A DNA stretch of 64,000 nt from Rhodospirillales bacterium (GTDB taxonomy: Bacteria; Pseudomonadota; Alphaproteobacteria; Micavibrionales; Micavibrionaceae), in the NCBI GenBank assembly GCA_020638155.1, contig JACKJB010000001.1:124001-188000 (forward strand), read 5' to 3'. A program made the position numbers and the translations under genes. Below, piece after piece: positions 1 through 7,880 of this stretch (within the stretch, counting starts at the first letter, position 1; each line of letters starts with the position of its first letter). The notes below the pieces were generated by a model. The model had not been told where the DNA came from and ran no database searches. It saw only the letters and a list, made by a program, of their open reading frames with translations.

Positions 1-2
1 CT

Positions 3-785
3 TACCTGTTCCTGGCGGTTTCGCTTTATATTTTTGAGCGGATGATGCCGCACGAAGCGGTCTGGAATGAGGATGACGGCCAGACGTTTGCCAATATCGC
101 GCATACGCTGCTGAGCAAAGGGACTGTCCAGACCCTTGTGGTTTTCAGTACGGCGATCGGGCTTGCGACGCTGGTGACGCCTGCGGCGGAAGCCGGGCAC
201 GGGATCTGGCCACGCGACTGGCCAATGCCGGTCCAGGTCGTGATGGGGGTGGTGCTGGCGGAATTTGGACTGTACTGGGCGCACCGGCTGGCGCATGAAT
301 GGCTGCCGTTATGGCATTTTCACGCGGTGCATCACAGTGTAACGCGGCTCTGGATCATCAATACCGGGCGGTTCCATTTTATCGACAGTATTTTCAGTAT
401 TTTGTTAAGCATGACAATCTTGGTATCTCTGGGGGCGCCGATGGAAGTACTGGTCTGGCTTTCTGCGATTACGGCCTTTATCGGGATGCTCACACATTGC
501 AATGTTGAAATGCACTTTGGCCCGATTTCATGGGTTTTTAATACGCCGGGCCTGCACAGATGGCACCATAGCCGGGACATCAGCGAAGGAAACAAGAATT
601 ACGGCGAAAACCTTATGTTGTGGGACCAGCTTTTCGGGACCTATTTCAACCCGCCGCGCCGTCCGCCGGTTAATATCGGGATTAACGAATATATGCCGCC
701 GCGCTTCGGTCAGCAGCTTGCGCACCCGTTTCGGCAGCTTTTAAAGGGAAAGCCGCATAAAAACGGCCCGGAAGCGGCGGAATAA
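3..785 (+). CDS. Fatty acid hydroxylase / sterol desaturase family protein (5' end cut)
   Basis: The reading frame is open from the first bases of the window, so the true start lies upstream; the first internal ATG is at 42. It is an integral-membrane, probably di-iron, oxygenase of the fatty acid hydroxylase superfamily (C-H hydroxylation or desaturation of a lipid). Counting from the ATG at 42, the histidine boxes are H81xxxH85, H94xxHH98, H152/H158 and H172xxHH176, the usual metal-ligand pattern. Hydrophobic segments precede and lie between the boxes. The C-terminal part carries the NYGxNLxxWDxLFGTY-like stretch common in this family. The lipid substrate cannot be told from sequence. No partner gene is visible downstream; the next gene is a small unknown protein 85 bases away. 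Confidence 0.85.
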   Translation, partial: YLFLAVSLYIFERMMPHEAVWNEDDGQTFANIAHTLLSKGTVQTLVVFSTAIGLATLVTPAAEAGHGIWPRDWPMPVQVVMGVVLAEFGLYWAHRLAHEWLPLWHFHAVHHSVTRLWIINTGRFHFIDSIFSILLSMTILVSLGAPMEVLVWLSAITAFIGMLTHCNVEMHFGPISWVFNTPGLHRWHHSRDISEGNKNYGENLMLWDQLFGTYFNPPRRPPVNIGINEYMPPRFGQQLAHPFRQLLKGKPHKNGPEAAE

Positions 786-870
786 TCAAATTTATCTAAA
801 ATTGCAGATAATTTTCACAGCTTTTTAAACCCCTGCGCGCATAATATATAAAAAGAAGCGGGGAACTATT

Positions 871-1152
871 GTGTTTGAGCGTTGTGATTTTCTTCTGGGA
901 GCCGATTATTCCGTGGTGATTGTGATCGCGGGAAGCCTGCCCGATGCCGAAACCTACACCGTATCCGTCAGTGACCAGGATATCCGGTTCAAAGCCGGGT
1001 ATGAGAGCATTGCCGAGATGCCGTACCAGGGCGGCGAGATTTTCCAGCGCATTGCCAATAACACGCAAGTCGGGCTGGTCGAATATGACGGTTCCGAATT
1101 TCCCGCAACCATCACCCATGTGGCTTATGTAGAAGTCAGGAGGTCTGTATGA
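871..1152 (+). CDS. Hypothetical protein, first of a two-gene unit
   Basis: A 93-residue protein starting at GTG 871 behind a purine-rich GAAGCGGGGA stretch. I do not recognise a family. It is acidic, without signal peptide or membrane segment, and seems to be mostly beta strand by eye. Its stop overlaps the start of the next gene in an ATGA arrangement (1149-1152), which argues that both are real and translationally coupled. No phage or plasmid genes flank the pair, so its role is open. Confidence 0.5.
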   Translation: MFERCDFLLGADYSVVIVIAGSLPDAETYTVSVSDQDIRFKAGYESIAEMPYQGGEIFQRIANNTQVGLVEYDGSEFPATITHVAYVEVRRSV

Positions 1153-1430
1153 GCGGTCCCCTGATTGCAGATCAGACGCCTGTTGCGAGTGCGCTGGACA
1201 GTATGCAGTGCCGGCTTGTTTCCAGTGACGGTGCCGAAGGCAGTCTTGCCTTGAACCAACTGGCACAGCATATCCAGCAAGGTACGGGGATGCAGGTGTC
1301 CACAGTGAAGGGGCCGGGGCTGCATAGTGGTTTTAATGAATGTGTCGCCGGGATTGAACGGCCCGCACTGTCTGCTGATGGACCGCAAACGCCACAGCCT
1401 GACCTTACGATACAGCGGTCCCTTGGCTAG
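1149..1430 (+). CDS. Hypothetical protein, second of a two-gene unit
   Basis: A 93-residue protein whose ATG overlaps the stop of the preceding gene (ATGA). An AGGAGG-like Shine-Dalgarno lies about 4 bases before the start, inside the upstream gene, which is strong support for translation. The sequence is polar, with no recognised domain, membrane segment or signal peptide. Function unknown; it probably works with the product of 871-1152. Confidence 0.5.
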   Translation: MSGPLIADQTPVASALDSMQCRLVSSDGAEGSLALNQLAQHIQQGTGMQVSTVKGPGLHSGFNECVAGIERPALSADGPQTPQPDLTIQRSLG

Positions 1431-1454
1431 ATAATCAATATTTATAAATTTGCC

Positions 1455-1555
1455 GTCACCCCGGACAGCGCGTCGCGATGATCCGGGGTTTGTGCCGATG
1501 AACGATGTCATTGGCATAAATCCCGGATAAAAGCTGCGCTTTTTCCGGGAAGACG
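1455..1555. repeat. Palindromic intergenic repeat (CCCCGGA...TCCGGGG plus TCCCGGA...TCCGGGA)
   Basis: Two adjacent inverted repeats: CCCCGGA with TCCGGGG near the left end, and TCCCGGATAAAAGC with GCTTTTTCCGGGA on the right. The ends read GTCACCCCGG and CCGGGAAGACGG. The same overall layout (GTCA-C4 left end, middle arm, GACGG right end) recurs at 21630-21778. It is probably a mobile or RNA-structured intergenic element common in Alphaproteobacteria. Confidence 0.55.
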
Positions 1556-1659
1556 GCACAAGGCATTTTAAAAATCAAATTAATAACGGCAAAGCGCTTG
1601 TCTTTTCCCATTTTATCGGCTTTAGTGCATACCATAGCAATTTATGGTAGTGGAGCCGC

Positions 1660-2727
1660 ATGCATATGCAGGATATGAAAACGGCCCTTATTACAGGGAT
1701 CACCGGGCAGGACGGGGCTATTCTGGCGCAGTTCCTGCTGGATAAAGGGTATGATGTCCACGGGATGCAGCTTTATAGCGCAACGCCCGATACGCAGCGG
1801 ATCGAAATTTTACAGAAGCACGAGCGTTTTCATCTTCATTACGGCGATTTGACGGATGGCGGGAATCTGCACCGGCTGGTGCGGGATATTCGCCCGGATG
1901 AGGTTTATAACCTTGGCGCGCAGAGCCATGTGAAGGTTAGCTTTGCCGTGCCGGAAGCCACCGCGCAGATTAATGCGCTGGGGACGTTGCGGCTGCTGGA
2001 CGCTGTCCGGGATACCGATGCCCGCTTTTATCAGGCCAGCAGCTCGGAAATGTTCGGCAGCGCAAGGCCGCCGCAGAACGAGCAGACCCCGTTTGCGCCC
2101 TGTAGTCCTTATGCGTCGGCCAAACTTTATGCGTATTGGCTGGTGCGTAATTACCGCGATTCTTATGGTCTGCATGCGTCGAACGGGATTTTATTCAACC
2201 ATGAAAGCCCGCTGCGCGGGGAAGAGTTCGTGACCCGCAAAGTTTCCCGCTGTGTCGCCGCGATTGCCGAAGGGCAAAAGGAGCGTTTTGCGCTGGGGAA
2301 TCTCGATGCGCTGCGCGACTGGGGACATGCGCGCGATTATGTTGAAGGCATGTGGATGATGCTGCAGCAGGACAAGCCGGATGATTACGTGCTGGCGACC
2401 GGGCAGGCTTACAGTGTGCGGGAATTTGTGACGCTGGCGTTTAGCTGCGCCGGGATCAGGATCGTCTGGCGCGGTGCAGGGCTGGATGAAAAGGGCTATG
2501 ATGCCGCTAACGGCCGGGTGCTTGTGACGATCGATCCGCAGTTTTTCCGTCCCAATGAAGTTAATGCGCTGGTCGGGGATGCGACCAAGGCGCAGCAGAT
2601 TTTAGGCTGGCAGCCGAAGACGACGCTGCGGATGCTGGTGGAAGACATGGTGGCGGCAGACCGCGCCGCCCTGCGCGAAGGTCATGTGCCGGAGGATGAG
2701 GGCTTTGGTTTTTCCGCTGCGGCATAA
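1660..2727 (+). CDS. gmd: GDP-mannose 4,6-dehydratase
   Basis: Converts GDP-D-mannose to GDP-4-keto-6-deoxy-D-mannose in the cytosol, the first step to GDP-L-fucose and related deoxysugars. The protein is an extended SDR: the NADP-binding GITGQDG motif lies near the N-terminus, a YNLGAQSHVxVSF segment near residue 90, SSEMFG around residue 130, and the catalytic YxxxK as YASAKLYAYW. Length (355 aa, or 349 from the in-frame ATG at 1678) is normal for Gmd. The ATGs at 1660, 1666 and 1678 are all possible. It heads a tight unit with fcl, manC and a hydrolase. Its 3' end overlaps the start of fcl by about 44 bases, which is unusually long. Confidence 0.95.
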   Translation: MHMQDMKTALITGITGQDGAILAQFLLDKGYDVHGMQLYSATPDTQRIEILQKHERFHLHYGDLTDGGNLHRLVRDIRPDEVYNLGAQSHVKVSFAVPEATAQINALGTLRLLDAVRDTDARFYQASSSEMFGSARPPQNEQTPFAPCSPYASAKLYAYWLVRNYRDSYGLHASNGILFNHESPLRGEEFVTRKVSRCVAAIAEGQKERFALGNLDALRDWGHARDYVEGMWMMLQQDKPDDYVLATGQAYSVREFVTLAFSCAGIRIVWRGAGLDEKGYDAANGRVLVTIDPQFFRPNEVNALVGDATKAQQILGWQPKTTLRMLVEDMVAADRAALREGHVPEDEGFGFSAAA

Positions 2728-3649
2728 ACGGGTTTTTGTTGCCGGCCATCGCGGGATGGTCGGCTCCGCCGTGCTGCGCCGGTTGCAGGATGAAGACTGC
2801 CGAATCCTGACCGCTGATATTGATTTGCGGGATCAAGCGCAGACTCATGACTGGCTGGCGCATCATAAGCCGGACGGTATTATCCTTGCCGCGGCGCGGG
2901 TTGGCGGTATCGCCGCGAACAGTACCGCGCCTGCTGATTTTCTCTACGATAATTTGATGATCGAAAGTAACGTGATCCACGGGGCTTTTCAGGCCGGTGT
3001 GCGCCGGTTGCTGTTTTTAGGATCATCCTGCATTTACCCGCGCGAAGCAGCCCAGCCGATCACGGAGGAGGCGCTATTGTCCGGTCCGCTGGAGCCGACG
3101 AATGAGTGGTATGCCGTTGCCAAGATTGCCGGGATTAAGATGTGCCAGGCTTACCGGGCGCAGCATGGCTGCGATTTCATTGCGGCGATGCCGTGCAATT
3201 TGTATGGGCCGGGCGATACATATGATGCGCACCGCTCGCACGTGATCCCGGCGCTGATAATGAAGATGGTGCAGGCGAAAGCAGAACAGGCGGGGGCGAT
3301 TACCTTGTGGGGGACGGGCAAGCCGCTGCGTGAGTTTTTATATGTCGATGACCTTGCCGATGCGCTGGTGTTTTTATTACAGCATTATAACGGGGCGCAG
3401 CAGATCAATGTCGGCAGCGGGACGGAGCTGTCGATTGCGGCGCTGGCCAAAGAGATTGCCGCCGTTGTTGGCTATGATGGAGAGATTTTATTCGATACGG
3501 CTCAGCCGGACGGCACACCCCGCAAGCTGATGGACAGCACACGGCTGTACCAGATGGGATGGACGCCGCACACCCCCTTGCGCGAGGGACTTGAAAAAGC
3601 GTATGCATGGTATCTGGAGTCTCAAGATGGGATAAAAGATGCCGCGTGA
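2684..3649 (+). CDS. fcl: GDP-L-fucose synthase (epimerase/reductase)
   Basis: Takes the Gmd product to GDP-L-fucose by 3,5-epimerisation and NADPH-dependent reduction. Visible motifs are the Rossmann start VFVAGHRGMVGSA, LGSSCIYPR, the YxxxK-type YAVAKIAGIK, and CNLYGPGD, all standard for Fcl/WcaG. Length is 321 aa. The start must lie at or before the Rossmann strand, so every possible start (ATG 2684, ATG 2696, TTG 2705) overlaps the end of gmd. ATG 2684 has a GAAGG just upstream. The overlap suggests tightly coupled translation of the two pathway enzymes. Confidence 0.94.
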   Translation: MCRRMRALVFPLRHKRVFVAGHRGMVGSAVLRRLQDEDCRILTADIDLRDQAQTHDWLAHHKPDGIILAAARVGGIAANSTAPADFLYDNLMIESNVIHGAFQAGVRRLLFLGSSCIYPREAAQPITEEALLSGPLEPTNEWYAVAKIAGIKMCQAYRAQHGCDFIAAMPCNLYGPGDTYDAHRSHVIPALIMKMVQAKAEQAGAITLWGTGKPLREFLYVDDLADALVFLLQHYNGAQQINVGSGTELSIAALAKEIAAVVGYDGEILFDTAQPDGTPRKLMDSTRLYQMGWTPHTPLREGLEKAYAWYLESQDGIKDAA

Positions 3650-4535
3650 TCCGCACCCTTCTGCGTTATCTGAAATCGTGCCGGTCATTCTGGCGGGCGG
3701 TGCGGGGGTGCGCTTATGGCCTTTATCGACCCGGTCACGGCCCAAACCTTTCCTGTCTTTGCCCGGACGGCCTTCTTTTTTGCAGCAAACCGCGGCCCGC
3801 GCCGCGGCGATGCAGGCTCCGTTTATCGTCTGTAATGTGCGCCACCGTCCCCTTGTGATGGCACAGCTTCCGCAGGCCGGGCAGATGATTTTAGAGCCGG
3901 AAGGCAGGGGCACAGCCCCGGCGCTTGCGGCGGCGGCGCATTTTCTTGCCCGGCAGGGAGACCGCCTTTTGCTGGTGATGCCTTCGGATCACCAGATTCG
4001 TGATATGGACGTTTTTCTGGCCGCCGTGGAGCGGGGTGCCGATATGGCGCGGCAGGGCTGGCTGGTGACGTTCGGGATGCCGCCGCGCAGCCCATCGCCG
4101 CATTACGGCTATATTTGTGCCGGGGAATCGCTGGACGGTGATGTTTTTAACGTGACGCGCTTTGCCGAAAAGCCGGATAAAGCGGCGGCTGCAGCGCTTA
4201 TGGAGCAGGCATCCTGTTACTGGAATAGCGGCATATTCCTGATGAGCGCATCATCTTACCTGGCGCATTTAAAGGCGGCGCAGGCGGCGATATTCGATCA
4301 GTCTTACCAGGCGCTGGCACGGGCGCGCCGGTTGCAGAACGCAATCTATCTGGATGAAAATGCCTTTTCTGTTTGCCCGGCGCTTTCGATTGATTATGCT
4401 GTCATGGAGCAATCATCAAAAAGCGCCGTGATCCCGGTTTCAATGGGATGGCGCGATCTCGGGACGTGGCCGTCTTTGCTTTCGGCTTTAATGATCCCGG
4501 AACAAAACAGGGAGAGAAAAACATGCAGAGTGTAA
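3639..4535 (+). CDS. manC: Mannose-1-phosphate guanylyltransferase, C-terminally short
   Basis: Makes GDP-mannose from mannose-1-phosphate and GTP, supplying Gmd. The nucleotidyltransferase signature (VILAGGAGVRLWPLS, then RPKPFL) is near residues 16-38. EGRGTAPA, the PSDH motif and FAEKPD follow, and the WNSGIFL and MGWRDLGTW motifs lie near the end. It stops only about 20 residues after the last motif, giving 298 aa. Short GMPs of this type usually run about 50 residues further and the bifunctional ManC/AlgA type is far longer. There is no isomerase domain. The end is overlapped by the start of the next gene (4523). It overlaps the fcl end by 11 bases, so it is the third gene of the operon. 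Confidence 0.88.
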   Translation: MPRDPHPSALSEIVPVILAGGAGVRLWPLSTRSRPKPFLSLPGRPSFLQQTAARAAAMQAPFIVCNVRHRPLVMAQLPQAGQMILEPEGRGTAPALAAAAHFLARQGDRLLLVMPSDHQIRDMDVFLAAVERGADMARQGWLVTFGMPPRSPSPHYGYICAGESLDGDVFNVTRFAEKPDKAAAAALMEQASCYWNSGIFLMSASSYLAHLKAAQAAIFDQSYQALARARRLQNAIYLDENAFSVCPALSIDYAVMEQSSKSAVIPVSMGWRDLGTWPSLLSALMIPEQNRERKTCRV

Positions 4536-5473
4536 CCGCGTTAAAACAACATCGTGAGGGACAGGATATGGCGCTTTCTACCGGACCACAATCGACAGGA
4601 CATCTTTTGTTGATCGAACCGGAGGTGTTTTACGCCAACCCGGAAACGATGGATACGAACGTCTATCAGGCTGAAGAAGACGAAACGCAGGACGCCATTT
4701 TTAAAAGAGCGCTGGCAGAGTTTCGCGGCTTCCGCGATATGCTGGTTGAAAACCGCGTTGCCGTCACCACGGTGCGCGGAGAAACCGGGTGCCCGGATCA
4801 TTTGTTCCCGAACTGGATTTCGACCCATACGGGCAAGCAGATGATCGTTTACCCGATGCTCAATGACAATCGCCGCAAGGAACGCTCACCGGCGATGATG
4901 TCGTTTTTTGAAAGCCTGTATGAGACGGCGTTTGATTTCACATCATTTGAAAATGAAAGTAAATTCCTGGAAAGCACAGGCAGCTTGTGCATCGATCGGG
5001 TCAACGGTGTTGCCTATGCCGCACTTTCCGGCCGTACGACAGAAGAGATGGTGCGGCTGTGGAGCGAGAAGACAGGCTATGATGTCGTGATTTTCGAAAC
5101 GGAAAGCCATACCGGTAAGCCGGTTTACCATACCGATCTCGTGATGTGGATTGGTACTGAAGTCGCGGCGATCTGCGCGGACTGCATCAAGGAAAAATAC
5201 CGCGCCGATGTGCTGGCCCGGTTACGGCAGACCCATGAGGTGATTGAGCTGAGCCTTGATGAGCTTAAAGCGTTTTGCGGCAATTCCCTTGAAATCCTGA
5301 ATGCCGACGGCGACCGGATGCTGGTGATGTCGGAAATGGCTTATCACGGGCTTGCCGAAGCGCAGAAAGAAAAATACCGGCAGTTCTTTACCAAGCTTTT
5401 GTATGCGCCGATCCCGACGATTGAAAAATATGGTGGCGGCAGTGCCCGTTGCCTGATTATGGAGCTGTTCTAA
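4523..5473 (+). CDS. Amidinotransferase / arginine-deiminase-related hydrolase (CtlX-like)
   Basis: Member of the guanidino-group-modifying superfamily (arginine deiminase, DDAH, CtlX). Start ATG 4523 is chosen because GGAGAG sits 7 bases upstream; longer starts from 4448 would lie deep inside manC. The protein is 316 aa. The N-terminal segment (LLLIEPEVFYANPETMDTN) resembles CtlX-type enzymes. Candidate catalytic residues are the PDHLFPNW segment, H203 in the YHTD motif and C310 in GGGSARC six residues from the end, the usual His and Cys positions. The real substrate (arginine, citrulline or a guanidino-sugar) is not shown by sequence. Its place at the end of a GDP-sugar operon is unusual. 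Its stop overlaps the convergent glycosyltransferase stop. Confidence 0.8.
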   Translation: MQSVTALKQHREGQDMALSTGPQSTGHLLLIEPEVFYANPETMDTNVYQAEEDETQDAIFKRALAEFRGFRDMLVENRVAVTTVRGETGCPDHLFPNWISTHTGKQMIVYPMLNDNRRKERSPAMMSFFESLYETAFDFTSFENESKFLESTGSLCIDRVNGVAYAALSGRTTEEMVRLWSEKTGYDVVIFETESHTGKPVYHTDLVMWIGTEVAAICADCIKEKYRADVLARLRQTHEVIELSLDELKAFCGNSLEILNADGDRMLVMSEMAYHGLAEAQKEKYRQFFTKLLYAPIPTIEKYGGGSARCLIMELF

Positions 5474-6552
5474 AGCGCTTCCAGCATTTGCGAGAATTTT
5501 TCCTGAATTGCTGGCTTTTCGAAAGACGGCGGCAATAGTGATGGTCTGTAGCCTGCCGCCGGATTATGCTCTACCTTATTCATTGCGGTTAGAAACTCGT
5601 CCATTGTTTCTACAACAGTTACGGTTCCCGGGGCTGCTGCTTTTGCGATTTCATCGATACCGCCGGCTTCAGCCATGGCAATGACGGGGGTTCCGGCAGC
5701 GAGGGATTCGAGGACAACATTCGGCAGCCCTTCCCAGCGGGATGGCAGCAGCAGGCAATCGGCAGCGGCGATATAGGGCCAGGGCGTGTCGATATGACCT
5801 GCCATATCGACTTTTTCAGTAACCGCTTCGCGTCTGGCCTGTATTTCAAGGCGGCGGCGTTCGGGGCCTTCGCCTAAAATCGTTAAATGCCATTTGGGGA
5901 TGCTGACGAACGGCAGGATTTCAAACAGGCGGTCATAGCCTTTTTGGTGGTGCAGCCGTCCGGCGCAGATAAATTCGGTGGTGGTGTCATCGTCGCGCCG
6001 GGGCAGGGGAGCCGCGCGGATTTTTTCGCTATCGACCGGGTTCGGCAGGACTTTGTGATGATCCGTTTTCATACCCAGCGCGGCAAATTCATCGATGATG
6101 GCCTGGGCCGGGCTGATGACCAGGTCGGCGCTGCGGTACAGCGTTTTGTAAGCCAGTTTAATCAGCGGGGCAAGACGCGGATGGCGGCGCAGGATAAAGG
6201 ATGGTGTGATCGCCTCGCGGACGACAAACTTCGTGTCCGGGAAAAGCCGTTTGAGCAGCAATACCGCGAAATTGGTATGGGCCATGGTCGATACAATGAT
6301 ATCCGGCTGCATGGTTTTGAGCTTTTTATATAACAGCGGCAGGCCGGTTTTGACGGTGCTGAACAGGCAATGAAACGGGATATCGTCATCGATCAGGTCC
6401 GCCATCGGCCCTTCATCGCTAAAGCTGACCAGGGCCGGGCTGTATTGCCCACGGTCGAGACCGTTCATCAGGGTAATCAGAACCCGTTCCGCCCCGCCTG
6501 CGGTCATGGCCGGCAGGACAAATACGATATTCTTCGGGGGCATTGCGGTCAT
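5470..6552 (-). CDS. Glycosyltransferase family 4 (GT-B fold)
   Basis: A 360-residue cytosolic or peripheral glycosyltransferase, likely building a surface glycan. The N-terminal VFVLPAMTAGGAERV start is typical of GT4 acceptor domains. The C-terminal domain has LHHQKGYDRL, LGEGPERR and the donor-binding PSRWEGLPNVVLESLAAGTPVI motif with the EX7E glutamates. It converges on the amidinotransferase gene with stop codons sharing bases 5471-5472. It follows the small gene 6558-6935 by 5 bases, so those two are probably co-transcribed. Donor and acceptor are unknown; GDP-mannose or GDP-fucose from the adjacent operon are plausible. Confidence 0.88.
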   Translation of the reverse strand: MTAMPPKNIVFVLPAMTAGGAERVLITLMNGLDRGQYSPALVSFSDEGPMADLIDDDIPFHCLFSTVKTGLPLLYKKLKTMQPDIIVSTMAHTNFAVLLLKRLFPDTKFVVREAITPSFILRRHPRLAPLIKLAYKTLYRSADLVISPAQAIIDEFAALGMKTDHHKVLPNPVDSEKIRAAPLPRRDDDTTTEFICAGRLHHQKGYDRLFEILPFVSIPKWHLTILGEGPERRRLEIQARREAVTEKVDMAGHIDTPWPYIAAADCLLLPSRWEGLPNVVLESLAAGTPVIAMAEAGGIDEIAKAAAPGTVTVVETMDEFLTAMNKVEHNPAAGYRPSLLPPSFEKPAIQEKFSQMLEAL

Positions 6553-6557
6553 GGTTT

Positions 6558-6935
6558 CTAGTCGCCGATTTTGCGCATGGTGATGAAAATGATTTCGTTG
6601 CCGTATTCGATTTGCCCGGACATCTGGACTTTGTCTTCCTTGCGGGCGTAGCGCAGGATGGATTCGTAGGTTACGGGTTCGCGGGTGGGGGAGCCGTCCG
6701 GGCGGGTCAGGGCAAAATCGCCTGCGGCATCGGTCGGGTCGGCAACCGAGGTCATTTTAATCTCTTTGCCGTTTATCACCGTGAAGTCGCTGGTCCAGAC
6801 GACTTTATTATCGTCAGTGCGGCTGGTCCTGCCGTCGCGGATTTCAGTGATCCCGTCGCTTTTGCGTTCCAGCGGTCCGTCATAATTGGTCACGGTGCTG
6901 ATCTGGTATGTGCCGTCTAGCTCTGAACTGCCCAT
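6558..6935 (-). CDS. Hypothetical protein, possibly lipocalin-like
   Basis: A 125-residue protein immediately upstream of the glycosyltransferase on the same strand. It begins MGSSELDGTYQIS behind a good AAAGGAG Shine-Dalgarno. Alternating polar and hydrophobic stretches suggest a small beta-barrel, similar by eye to single-domain lipocalin-like proteins, but I recognise no family. It has no signal peptide or membrane segment. It is probably the first gene of a two-gene unit with 5470-6552. Confidence 0.6.
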   Translation of the reverse strand: MGSSELDGTYQISTVTNYDGPLERKSDGITEIRDGRTSRTDDNKVVWTSDFTVINGKEIKMTSVADPTDAAGDFALTRPDGSPTREPVTYESILRYARKEDKVQMSGQIEYGNEIIFITMRKIGD

Positions 6936-6980
6936 GGGGAGGCTCCTTTCCTGCCGGATATAGATTAGCGCAAGACGCGC

Positions 6981-7019
6981 AAAAAGAAAATGCCGCCTTT
7001 CTGTTTAGAAAGAGCGGCA
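6981..7019 (-). terminator. Rho-independent terminator of the CDPS operon
   Basis: On the minus strand a stem made from 7019-7007 and 7002-6991 (TGCCGC...GCGGCA with the AGAAAG/CTTTCT extension) is followed by TTTTCTTTTT. It lies about 37 bases after the stop of the gene at 7056-7880 and separates it from 6558-6935. Confidence 0.85.
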
Positions 7020-7055
7020 TAAAGTGGCACGTATTTAGGAAAAAACTCTGGCTTG

Positions 7056-7880
7056 TCAGGCGGCCTCACGATTCCGTTTACGGAAAGTGATGTCAACGTA
7101 AACGATTGATTTTAGAGGCTGGGCAACACTATCGGGGATATTATCGCCGTGGGTCCTGAAAAAATTAATCTGCGGGGAGACCGGGCCGTTGTGGAAATAC
7201 AGCACCAGGTCCGAATTGGTTTTGTTTTGCAGTGTCTGGGTCATGATCCAGTAGCCGGCGATCTTCTCAAGCGCGGCTTTGACGTTCAGATCCAGCGCCA
7301 TGCGGTCGATATCCTGGACTGTCTCTTCGCCTTGTTCGCGGCGGGCCTGGCGCTGCAACAGCGCTTCGATATCGTCTTCGATCGCTTTATGGAAGCCTTG
7401 GTTATCACGGAAAAAATATGTGACCTTCGCCAGGTGATTGAGGAAATCCGGGTGGTTGCGGATATCCGGAATCCAGTCGATGACCGTCAGGCTTTTGCCG
7501 CAGGTTTCGGCTTCATTCTTATAGTGCTCGATAATCGGGCGGTTTTCTTGCAGCCAGTCTTTGCCGCACTCGATCGCTTTTTCCAGTGCCGCATCGGGAT
7601 CCAGTCCTTCGGCCATAAATGTGTACTGGTACGGGCTATAGGTGTTGCTGATATACAGATGATCGACCTGTTTATAAATGGCCTGCAGGCCGCTATCCAG
7701 CTTGCTGCCCGATGTTGCGTAGGACGACCCTGCGCTGATGCCGAGAATGCCGGAGCGGATCGGCTTTTGCATACGATTTTTCCAACGCTGGTCGGCCGAG
7801 CGGAATTCGTGTTTGTATTCACGAAACTGGTTATGTACTTTTTCGCTGTATGGGGTAAAGACCAAGATGTTTTCACTCAT
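7056..7880 (-). CDS. Divergent tRNA-dependent cyclodipeptide synthase (CDPS) homologue
   Basis: CDPSs use two aminoacyl-tRNAs to make a cyclodipeptide (diketopiperazine), with a Rossmann fold like class Ic tRNA synthetases. Length is 274 aa, in the family range. The N-terminal GISAGSSYA motif (residues 47-55) matches the AlbC motif as I recall it, with S49 at the nucleophile position. A segment near 73-111 (LYIS..., then EGLDPDAALEKAIECGKDWL) and one near 150-175 (FFRDNQGFHKAIEDDIE) fit the order of conserved CDPS helices. Other key positions differ by my alignment: AlbC N40 is S52, Y178 is Y210, E182 is T214, and Y202-H203 is F229-H230. It may therefore be a changed or inactive enzyme. No oxidase, P450 or methyltransferase lies nearby. 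The start codon overlaps the stop of the upstream regulator (ATGA), so the two are coupled. Confidence 0.65.
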   Translation of the reverse strand: MSENILVFTPYSEKVHNQFREYKHEFRSADQRWKNRMQKPIRSGILGISAGSSYATSGSKLDSGLQAIYKQVDHLYISNTYSPYQYTFMAEGLDPDAALEKAIECGKDWLQENRPIIEHYKNEAETCGKSLTVIDWIPDIRNHPDFLNHLAKVTYFFRDNQGFHKAIEDDIEALLQRQARREQGEETVQDIDRMALDLNVKAALEKIAGYWIMTQTLQNKTNSDLVLYFHNGPVSPQINFFRTHGDNIPDSVAQPLKSIVYVDITFRKRNREAA

